From positions 1 to 64,000 of the IMG/VR virus record IMGVR_UViG_3300047564_002293: DNA of 64,000 nt; one strand, 5' to 3'. Positions 29,780 through 40,500 of the stretch are shown piece by piece. The position numbers were made by a program, and so were the translations under genes. Below the pieces are notes generated by a model that was not told the DNA's origin, did no database searches, and saw only the letters and a list, made by a program, of their open reading frames with translations. This DNA comes from a virus. Every line of letters begins with the position of its first letter. Within the stretch, counting starts at the first letter, position 1.

Positions 29780-31534
29780 TCAGAATTCAATAACTAATTT
29801 AATATCTTCAATTTGATCTGCTGCTCTAGTAATTAGTCTTCTATTTTCAACATAAATTACTTCTCCAGAATTATTTGCAATTTCTGGACTTGCTAATCCA
29901 GATGCAAAAGTAACTCCAAGAGCAGTAGCATTATATGCAGTATCTACGGTACCAGTTCTACCACTTGTTGCCCCAGTAATTGGATTAGCAGCAGTCGAAA
30001 CAAATGCGCGAACAACGCCATTGTCTGTATGCTCATTAGGTGATTGGTAATACTTAAGAACACCAGCTGTTGTGCTGCCAGTATCTAAAGTCCAAGATAC
30101 TACTCTTCCTTTTGAAATTAAACCGCTATTCGATTGTGTAATAATTTCATCTGCGACAAAATTTCCAGAAACGCTAGTTAGTTTTACAGAATATAGTCCA
30201 GAAGCATTATCTGCTGTCAAGAAACTAGATGATCCAAACTGAAGAGGATCTTGAACGATACCAATTCTGCGGAAATCGTTATCTACAGGGAAATCTCCAG
30301 AACCTTCTGCGTATGTTAGACGAATATTTGTCATAACACGCTTTGAATTCATTTCCAATACTGGATCGGCACCATGTCCGCCCTGAGGTGGGATGATGAT
30401 TTCAATTTCTCCTCTTGCACTTCCACCAACGGTTGCCAAAGAAGACAATCCTGCGTTGGTGTAAAGATATCCATTCTTAAGAATTACATTACCATAAGTA
30501 TATCCAGATCCAGCTGCATTTATTGATACTGCAGTGATTTGACCACCACCATTTGTTGTGATCTGAACTTTTCCGCCAGTTCCATCGCCTTGAATAGCAG
30601 CATATAGTGTGCTACTCGTTGGAAGACCAGATCCAGCATCCTTTAGAAGAGCAACTGAGATAGCACCAGCAACTGCTCCTGTTTGAACTGTTCCGTTTAG
30701 AACAATTGGCATGAAGTCAGTAGATAGGAATTTAATTACATCATCCGTTGGGATGGTGTACATATACTTCCAAATATATGTACCAGATGGTTCTGTATAA
30801 ATGCCACTACTATAAGTTCCTTCCCCACTTACTGGTACTGTTCTTGGGGGATATGTGGCACTTTGACCACTCAAATTGGAAGGATTTGTTCCGTTAAATA
30901 AGCAAACAAAAACTTCATACTGATCATTCATTACAGCATACTTTGCAGTTGCCATTGAACTTTCGCCAGTAGCTGAAAGTTTTTGTGAACTATAATCAGG
31001 TCTCCACATATCAAATTTGGGGTTAGCGGAAAGATCCCAATTATAACGTCTAACTACGTGTCTAGCATAAGAAGATGTAATTCTCTTAAGAGCAATTAGA
31101 TCATCATATATTTCATATTTCTCTTCTTGGTTATCAATGGGTGCAGTAGGAACATCTTCCGTTGCATAACGATAAACACCTGTCTTTGCGGTAGCAGTAG
31201 AACTATTGCCAGTTAAAGTTGATCCAGCAGCTGGAGTAGCACCAACAGTTGGTCCAATACCAGTTAAAAGTAAACTATTTGGATAAACTTCAGCAACAAC
31301 ACCACTGAATGTTGCAGCACCTAAAGATGCTCCAACATAGACACTTTCTCCCACCGAGAAATTTGTTGCGCTTACTCCATAAATTTCTAGATATGCTTTC
31401 CATCCTTGTGGTCTACCAACAAAGAAATACATTCTAGAACGATTTGTGTCAGCGTCGCCAGAACCTTCTGAAAGAGATTCCAGAAATTGTTTGGCATTAA
31501 AAATTCTGAACTTTTCAGAAATGATTGCGGGCAT
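29780..31534 (-). CDS. 8: Baseplate wedge protein, gp8-like
   Basis: A 584-residue protein opening with ISEKFRIFNAKQFLESL and NRSRMYFFVGRPQGW, conserved in the gp8 family of T4-like phages, whose dimer binds gp7 and gp6 in the baseplate wedge. T4 gp8 has 334 residues, and the extra length includes GSGYTYGN-type and VGES-type modules. It follows the gp7-position gene and has its own late promoter box at 31562-31575, with the start at 31532-31534. Confidence 0.85.
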   Translation of the reverse strand: MPAIISEKFRIFNAKQFLESLSEGSGDADTNRSRMYFFVGRPQGWKAYLEIYGVSATNFSVGESVYVGASLGAATFSGVVAEVYPNSLLLTGIGPTVGATPAAGSTLTGNSSTATAKTGVYRYATEDVPTAPIDNQEEKYEIYDDLIALKRITSSYARHVVRRYNWDLSANPKFDMWRPDYSSQKLSATGESSMATAKYAVMNDQYEVFVCLFNGTNPSNLSGQSATYPPRTVPVSGEGTYSSGIYTEPSGTYIWKYMYTIPTDDVIKFLSTDFMPIVLNGTVQTGAVAGAISVALLKDAGSGLPTSSTLYAAIQGDGTGGKVQITTNGGGQITAVSINAAGSGYTYGNVILKNGYLYTNAGLSSLATVGGSARGEIEIIIPPQGGHGADPVLEMNSKRVMTNIRLTYAEGSGDFPVDNDFRRIGIVQDPLQFGSSSFLTADNASGLYSVKLTSVSGNFVADEIITQSNSGLISKGRVVSWTLDTGSTTAGVLKYYQSPNEHTDNGVVRAFVSTAANPITGATSGRTGTVDTAYNATALGVTFASGLASPEIANNSGEVIYVENRRLITRAADQIEDIKLVIEF

Positions 31535-31561
31535 GTTTTTAGTCTCTCTAAAAGGATATTT

Positions 31562-31575
31562 TATTTATATTTATA
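31562..31575 (-). promoter_or_regulatory. Tandem T4-type late promoter boxes upstream of gp8
   Basis: Two overlapping TATTTATA copies on the plus strand (31562-31569 and 31568-31575) give TATAAATATAAATA on the coding strand. They lie directly after the stop of the gp7-position gene and 28 bases before the gp8 start, so gp8 and genes downstream can be expressed separately from gp25-gp6-gp7. Confidence 0.72.
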
Positions 31576-31579
31576 CAGG

Positions 31580-34500
31580 TCAAACGGAATATGGCATGAT
31601 ATTATTAGTACTGGAAACGATATTCGATCCCTTGTATAGTGTGCATCCAGTAAAACTGGTCGAAGTTTTTCCTGTATATTGAACCACACTATAGGTTGAC
31701 CCATTACCAGTAAATAGGTAACCAGATGAAGGGAAATAAGTTGTATTTCCAGTTACATTAATTATATTGGAAACGGAAAGGTTAGTATTTCCATTCGCTA
31801 GAACTATTGAGTTTTGAATTGATGGATGTGATAAATTCCAGATATTTCTAGATTTTGTAAAAGAACTAAAATTGGAAACATCAAAATCTTCAATTGTCAC
31901 GTAATTATAATTGATGCTAATATCATTAAAAGATAATTGAGATACAAATGCAGCACCAACATTCATGTTATACCAATAATTGTATCTCGATAGACTATTC
32001 GAAAGACTTAATTTAGTATATTGTGTTTTGTATGATGTTTGAGCATTAGCATTATTCACAACAACAATATTTCCATTTCTCTGAGAAATTTGATTAAATG
32101 GAGTATCTAATATTATTATAGTATTATTTCTTTGAATAACTTCATTTGTTAATAATACCGATTCTTCATAATAATCAGCAAATCCAGTACTATTTAATAA
32201 AGTAATTGAATTTACTAATTTTTGAACATTTACTACTGGAACATTTTCTACTTTGGATTCTACTTGTGTTGTTATAAATTGTGTTATCTTATTTTCTGTA
32301 AATTGTATACTTGCAGTAACTTGTAGAATTGAAGTATACTGATCATTAACTGCTCCAGAAGATGAAACATCTACAGATTTTTGAACAATTGTTGTTATTT
32401 GTTCACTAATATTTTGTACTTTAGGATCCGTAATTAATTGAGAAATCGTAGTGATGCTTGGGGCAACACTAGACATTGATGCATATTGAATATCGAGTTT
32501 AGCAATTGTGGAAATGTCATCAACACCAGCATCAATAATAGTTACATCGTCGCTATATTGCCTTACGAAAGCGCCAGCTGGATGCGTTTTTATTGTAGTT
32601 CCATCTACTCCTCTAACAACCCCCAAGAAACGATCAGATAGCTTGCTGGAATAAGAAACTATCTCATCTTCGACAAGTAGTTTGCCGAATGATTTGAATT
32701 TTTCAGTGGTTGGTACATAAATGATTTTGTCTGTGAGAGACAGAGAAGAATCCAAGTAAGCACCAGTTTCATGTAGAGACCTATATGCAAGAAGATAGTT
32801 CGCTTTTGCGAATGTTCTCACATATGAAGTTAATTCTCTTTCTGCTTTAATAATAGTTGCATTTTGGAATAAAGAAACCACCTCAATTGGTACTTGACCA
32901 TTACTGAAGAAGAATTGAACACTAGTCGAAATAGAACTGACATTAGCATTTAGATTAAGTACACTTGTGTGTACGTTCAAACATTTTTGAACAGGTAATT
33001 TGACATTTTCACTTTTTTGAACAATTGAAGTTATTTTTCTATCAGTATCAAATGGAGTTACTGCGACAACAGAAGATATAGTAATAATTGGAGGTTGTGG
33101 ACTATCATCAAAAGTTGCTCCAGAGGTGATATACAATGTCCCTGCATTTTCAATCTTAGGAGACATGCTGACAATAATTTGTGTTACATCAATACTTCTT
33201 TGTTTACGAATTACGTCATATCCTCTAGAGATGTAAACTTTTGGCGCTACAAGATAATCACTTCCTTGATCATATAATACTATGTCAATTACTTCTTCAT
33301 CGTGAACGATTGCATATGCTTTTGCACCACCACCTTGAGCTGGTGCAATAATAGTTCCACCCTCATCTTTTTGTGCTTGAGCAACAAAAATTAATTGGGG
33401 TGCAGTTTCATACCCATATCCAGCTGCAACAGGATAAATTTGTTTTGTTACATAAGAATCCCAGTCTTTTTTATTCCAGGTCAGAGAAACTACTTTGCCG
33501 TTTTCTATGTTTGCAGAAACATCTAATCCCTCTCCATAACCAATACCATTATATGTACTAGTGCCTAGTTTTCCGTAGTAATTTGAATTAACGTCATCTA
33601 CATCTCTATAACTAGTTTTAGTTACTATATCTGATTTTGATAAAATTGTTCTAAATTCTGATTCACCATCTATTTTTAATAAATCGCCAACATCAACAAA
33701 ATCTTCTTTTCTAAAACGAGGACTATTTTTTAACAACCAACCAGGAATTGATTTTCTCAAAATGTCTTGTTGATCATCATTTTTTTCAAATGATTGTATC
33801 GATATTATTCTAGATGATTGAATTACTAAATTCTGTTTGGTTACTCCATTATATCCCACAATTTCCAAATTTTCTGATGAAATGAATCTTTTATTCTGAG
33901 AATCTATTGTTAGTTCAGTATTTGTGCCATTATAATATGATGTTCTAATAATACCTTGAGTAGTATTAGATTTAATTGTTGCTCCATCAATTTCAATTGG
34001 ATAATCCGAAGAAAGATTTCCAGAAATTGTAATTATAAATCTATTGAAAAATAGTGAGGTCTCGTAATTAAATGCATTTAATGCCTTTTGATAATCTCTA
34101 CCATAGGTATATAAAATATTAACTTTTTGACCCACTCTAATTGGTTCTCTAAAGATAATATTACTTCCATTAATACTATAATTTTTTAAACGCTGTTGGA
34201 ATACTCCATCAACGAAAACTAAAACATTTCTGTCTTCATCAACGATTACAGTTTTGCCACTGACGGCAGAACGTAAAATAAATGGACCTGCATTAATTCC
34301 ATTAATAAATCTAGAATCTATTAATAATCTTTCGTAACCAGAAACAGAAACTCCATAAAAAGATTGTTTTGTGGATTCAAAAGTTCTTGGTGGTTCTACA
34401 AAAACTATTTCATTTGGTGTTGTTGTTCTTCTAATATAATATGATCTATCGAGTGGAAGCAGAGGAGTGCTTCCTGCTTGCTGTAAAACACCATCAATTG

Positions 34501-37500
34501 CGACTAATAAATTTTCGTTAGAAGATAAAGTTACTGGTGAATTATCTTCGTAATATAATGGGAAAGAAGATGCAATACCATTAAATTGAGAAGATATATC
34601 TTTGATTTTTTTGAAATATTGATTATTTAATTCATTATTTTTAAATTGTATAATTCGAGCAACAATTTTTTGTGGTGGACTATCTACTCCTTCTCTATAT
34701 GATGAAAGTGGTATTGGTTGACCACCAACACTTCTATACCCAAGAGGAGCTTCTGCAAATGTAATTTGTGTTCCTGAAATAGTAAATGCTTTTCCAGGTT
34801 CTTGTAAAATACCATCTAATGATAGAATTACATTATTGACATTAGAAACAGAATATGGAGTATTTGATCCCTTTAAAGTGATTGTGAAGGTTTTGTTACC
34901 GCTTCTGTTTCCATTTGAATCAAAATAACCACTAAAATCTGGAGTTAGTTTGATATCATAGGAAAGCATCTCTCCCGTATCAAATGTAGATGCAAATACA
35001 GATCCTCTTCCTCTAATTACATTTAAATTTGAAAGATTAAATGTACTTTGAGTTATTACTCTATGAGTATTTTCTATGGTTACTTTATTTTTTTCAGGAT
35101 CCCATAATTGAATAAAACTTACATGATCAATTTTTGGTTGTACTGGTTTTATTTTGTTTTCTACTTCAGACTCTACAGAAACTTCTCCGAATACTTTAAA
35201 TCCAGCTGGGTGTATTGTTTGGGTAACTAAACTTCTCCAAACATCAATCGGCGTTTTGGATTTGATTACATAAGAATAATCTTGATAGAAATACGAATCT
35301 GCAATTCTTTGTGAATCTGAACTAATCTTTGATCTGTCAGAAGCGTAGTAACCCAAGTTATCATAATATGATTTTATGTTATCAGATAACAATCCAACAA
35401 AGGATTTTACTACATAAGCAGTTTTATTTTTAATTTTGCCAACAATGGTTAAATTTTCTTTAAATTCTCCTTCTATTTTTTCAATTCTTAGTATATTTGT
35501 ATTTTCTCTCCAACCATTTTTTGTTACAAATCCCTTAGCGATTAAAACACCACTATCGTATTGATTAATTTCTTCACCATCAATAAAGGCATTTTCTGGG
35601 AAATTATTTACCACTAAAATACGTGGGGTTGTGAATATCTTCCTTATGGTGGTATCTCTATTATAATTCTTTCCGTTTTCTATGATCGAGATGCTCTTAG
35701 GAACTCCAATAGATGCACTGGAAAAATATATCTTAACGTCAGTTTCGATAATTTTGATATCAGGCTGGCGATTATATCCAACACCCCTATTCTTAGTTAC
35801 TATACCAGATATAGATCCGTTAGAATCCTTAATTATCTCAAATTCAGCAAATTTTCCATCAGTATTCAGTAAAATTGCCTTTGGTTTTGAATAATTTTTT
35901 CCAGAACTTATAATATTAATAGAAGAAATATTTTTCGCAATACTATTCCAATTAACAACAGCAACACATTCGTTTTCTGCTGCTGGTCTTACTCCATACA
36001 CTCTAGGAATTTTTATAAATTCTTTACCTTGATTTTCTATTACAACACTATTAATTTGCCCGACAGAAGAAGCAGAATTTGTGTTATATGCGATAGTTCC
36101 CGATCCATCATATTTTGGATAGGAACTCATCTCATATACAATGCTATTGGGGGTTGTATATGTAACAATTTTCGATCCCTGTAGAGGATCTTCAATTAGT
36201 TTCAAATATGATTTATCTGAATCTATTATTCCTGCTTTGTCAAAATAGAAATAATTTACATATTTTGTACTAGTTTCTTTTGTAGTAGATAATACTCCAT
36301 TATCATAATATGACCCAAATCCAAATTTAACTTTAATATTTGAACCAGGAGATCCAGGAAGAATAGTATTTCTTAAACTTTCCGTTGAAATAATATTAAA
36401 ATTACCACTTGGAGAAAATTCCAAGAAACTGCCAGTCAAAGAATAATGTGATGTATCAAATTTATAAGTGTAATATTTTTGAACATCGATAATTGGATTT
36501 CTTGACCAATTAATATTATCATACGAAAATTCAAATTTATATGCTTGATTTTCGATATTATCTTTTACATATACTAGTTTTTTTGGAGTACTAGAATCAA
36601 AGAAACTAATTCCTGAGTATAAGGAATTTATGGATCCTAAAACTCTATCTACACCATAAACAACCACCAGTTCTTGAGAATTTTCATCGTAGGAAAGAAC
36701 GTATCCATCTTTATCAGTATTACCAACATGAAAATCTACTGGGAGTGTATATTTTTCGTATGCACTCGAAACTAGTTCATTGTTGAAATGATTTACGACC
36801 GTCGTTTCCTTCTGCCCACGTAGTACATCTACATATAATCCATTGTTTGAAATTGCAGTTACTTTTACAATTTCTGATCCTAGTTGTAAATAATCATTAT
36901 TTGAGATAGATTGAACATCATTTAGATATAATCTAGTATTTGTTGTCGAAAATCCTACATGCGTTACTTCTAAAATCAAAAATCTCGTTGAAGTTGTAGT
37001 AACTGATCTATCCAAAGAAGAATTTTGAACGGTTAACAAATCTCCTTGTTTGTATCCTTTACCTTTAGATGTTATCGTGATTGATGTGACAACACCATTA
37101 GTAACGGAAATTGTTGCTCTAGCATTGTTAGTATTGCCTGCTTTTCCTATAACAGCATCCGAACTATTACCAACTACTCTTCCTTCAATGTCTCTGCATT
37201 TTGTAATATCATTGAAAATTAATTCAACGTTAGTAAATGTTTGATTTCCTGATGTAGTTGATGCATAATCACCAGTTGTGACAAAATTAGAATTTGCGTA
37301 TGCATAAAATCGAGTTAGTGTGGCAGTACCATTAGAAACTGCTCCAGAAGAATGTGAAGGTGGAACATTCCCAGTGATTCCAGAAGTTGTTACCTGATAA
37401 ACTAAAGAATTATACGTTAAATACTCGCCAGAAGATACTGAAGTATTTGCAGTCCATGATTTACTGGTAATATTATAACTACCATTATTTAAAACTCGTT

Positions 37501-40500
37501 GACTTCCTAATCCAGTATCAACAATAGTTTTTGTGTAAGATGGTGAAGATAATTTTACTTTTTGATAAATTCTTCTTCGAGTGTAAATTGTAGTTTCGGT
37601 CGTAGACGAATTTGGAATAATATTAACGTCAACTATATCACCACGCGAAACTTTATGTTCTGTAGAGGTTTTCAGAATAGCAATTTTATCATTAATTGAT
37701 ATAGGTTTAATTTGACTACTTAAATTGATGATATTTACGATTGAACTGCCTACAGTATCAGATAAGGAGAAACTCTTTATGTAAAAATTATCATCTACAA
37801 CAAAATTTCCTTGAATGACCTTAATTTTTAAATTATTTTTTAATTCTGAAGACTCTAGAATCAAACCTCTAGCTTTCTCACTAGTACATACAGATCCTGG
37901 AGTTAAATTATCTGTTAGTGTAATTAACGAACCTGTAGGAGATGAAGAGATTCTAAATGCTAGTGGTTCTGGATTTCTTACATAATAAATTTGGTTTGCA
38001 ATTATTCCTGAAAAACTATTCGAAAATACAATTGGTTCACCTTCAGAAAAAATGTTAGAAGCAACTACTAGTTTATTTGAATTTACTTTAAGAATTACAG
38101 ATTGTTTTCCATTCGTCAAAACAACATCTGAATTTGCTGTATAAGAAGAAGCATTATCTAAAATTAAATTAATTACGTTGATAGTGGATGATAACGTATT
38201 GGTAGCGTTAAATGTTCCTGATACATTCCTCAAAACCAATGTTTTATCATCAAAAACATCTCCAATTAACTGACCAGACGCACCTGTTGATTGTTGCGTT
38301 ACAATATCACCACTGAAAAAATAACAAGAATTTTCTGTGGTTATTTTTACGGATTTTGTTTGTTGTGATTCGATTGATTCTACATTTTTTCCTTTGACTG
38401 ACGAAACTTTGGCAATTAAACCAGAACCTTCGGTGTCGGTGTAGTCTACTTCTACAATGCTACCATTTCCAAACGTATTTGTTGAATAATCACATGTTGC
38501 TGATGTAACACTTCCAGACTTAATGGAATCTACATATGCAAATATTGATGATCCGTTTTCAGGAGTGCTCTGCGTCTTTAATCTACTTACTTTTTTGGGT
38601 AAATCTTTTTGAGAAATAGATTTATTATAATTTGAATCTACTGGGATAGAATAATAATTGGATCCTATAAAATATGGATACACTGGAGTATTACCAGCAG
38701 TAATTGTCAAGAAATATGCATAAGTTCCTTCTGGATATTCTGGAGTGATACAGAATCTACCATTATTTTGATCTAGATCTCCAGATCTATGAGAATATGA
38801 ATAATCCTCTATGAAAGATCCCAATGGATAGTCTGATAAAGATGGACCTCCAGATCTGCTAATGTTTAACGAATAACTAGATCTCATTCTAGAAATAGAA
38901 GAAGATGCGTTTGTTGGATTTGAATATCCATATGGACCATAAATTGGATTTCCATCATATGCATATCCCAAGATAGGTGAATGCGATAAAGTTGATGGAA
39001 CATTACCTAAACTATCTAAGTTATCATTTAATGATACTCTTAAACTTTTTGGATTCGCTAAGTAAGAATATCCATACCCCAAAGACGTATCATTATTTTG
39101 GAAAAAATAACCATAATTTGCATCTAAACTATTTTGCAGTTTAGCATACCTATTCTTTCTCCATGTTCTTACTTCGCTTATAGCAGTTGCTCCAGATCCA
39201 ACTGGTTCTATAATTACTTGAACATTCTGTTGAGTATAAAACTTTCCTCTATCGTTTTGTACAAAACCAGTTATTTTACCATCTGTTGAAATTTCGGCAG
39301 TATAACTTGCGAATCTACCTCTTCCCAGAGAATCTTTAATAATAACTCTAGGTGGAGATGAGTAGTATTCGCCAGGATTAATAATATTCAATCCAGTAAT
39401 CTGATCTCCAGTTACTACTGCTTCTACAACTGCATTTCTACCAGAAGTAATAGTTACTTTTGGTACTGGAGGGAAAAATCCAGATCCAGATGTAATAACA
39501 TCAATTCTTTCTACGACTTCGCCCGACATAATTGCCTTAGCCGATGCAACTATGTTATCAGAACCATCTTGAACCAATACATATGGTGCTGTAGCATATC
39601 CACTACCTTGAGAAGTAACTATGATATTAGTGATTTCGCCAAAAATTACTTTTTCAGTATCTTTTGCTCCCCTAATAGTCACTCCGTTTACTAAAATACC
39701 AATATCTGTATATGGCGTTTCGTAAATCTCTGTGGTAATTGATGGATACTTTCGAATGAGTTTTAAATGCTTTTGATCTTGTAAAGTTTGAGACCAAGAG
39801 TTCAATCCAATGGCATGAGATGGGTATCCAGATGATGTGATATAATAATATTGCTCATCCTCATAAATTGCAGAAACTTCGGAGATGGTCTGCTGCAAAT
39901 CTGATGATATTGACGTATTAGATGAAGTAGGAGCACTATATGTCTCATTAATTTTCCATCTTACGTCATTATTCGCATTATCAAAAATAATTCTATTTCT
40001 AGTCTCAAATCCTGATCTTGAATATTGTACTAAATCGTTTTCTTGTGAATATGGAACATTAGAATCAATGTTCAAAGAGTAAATTACACCAAAGACAAGT
40101 AATTTAACTTCTTGTGATGCACCAAAGGTATCAACGTAACTACCAGTAACCAAAGAAAAATCATAAACTGGTGTATTTACTGGATGTGATTGTGGTGAAG
40201 ATCCTCTACTTTCGATAGTAAATTGATTTACATTTTTTGATTTGTAATTAACTACTTCATTTCCTATTAAAAGTTGTCCAGATAGAGAATTCCAACCAGT
40301 AGTGGAATAAACGTAAATATTTTTATTTGCTCCATCTGAACCAGATAAAAATTTGGTTAAGAATGTTTGAGAAGCAACGGAAAATTCTCCAACAACACTA
40401 GACTCTGATAAAATTAATTCGTAGAAACCATCACCAATATCTTTTACATTGTCTACAATGGCAAAAGCTGTTTTGATTGAAGAGTCAAAGGTATTTTCTG

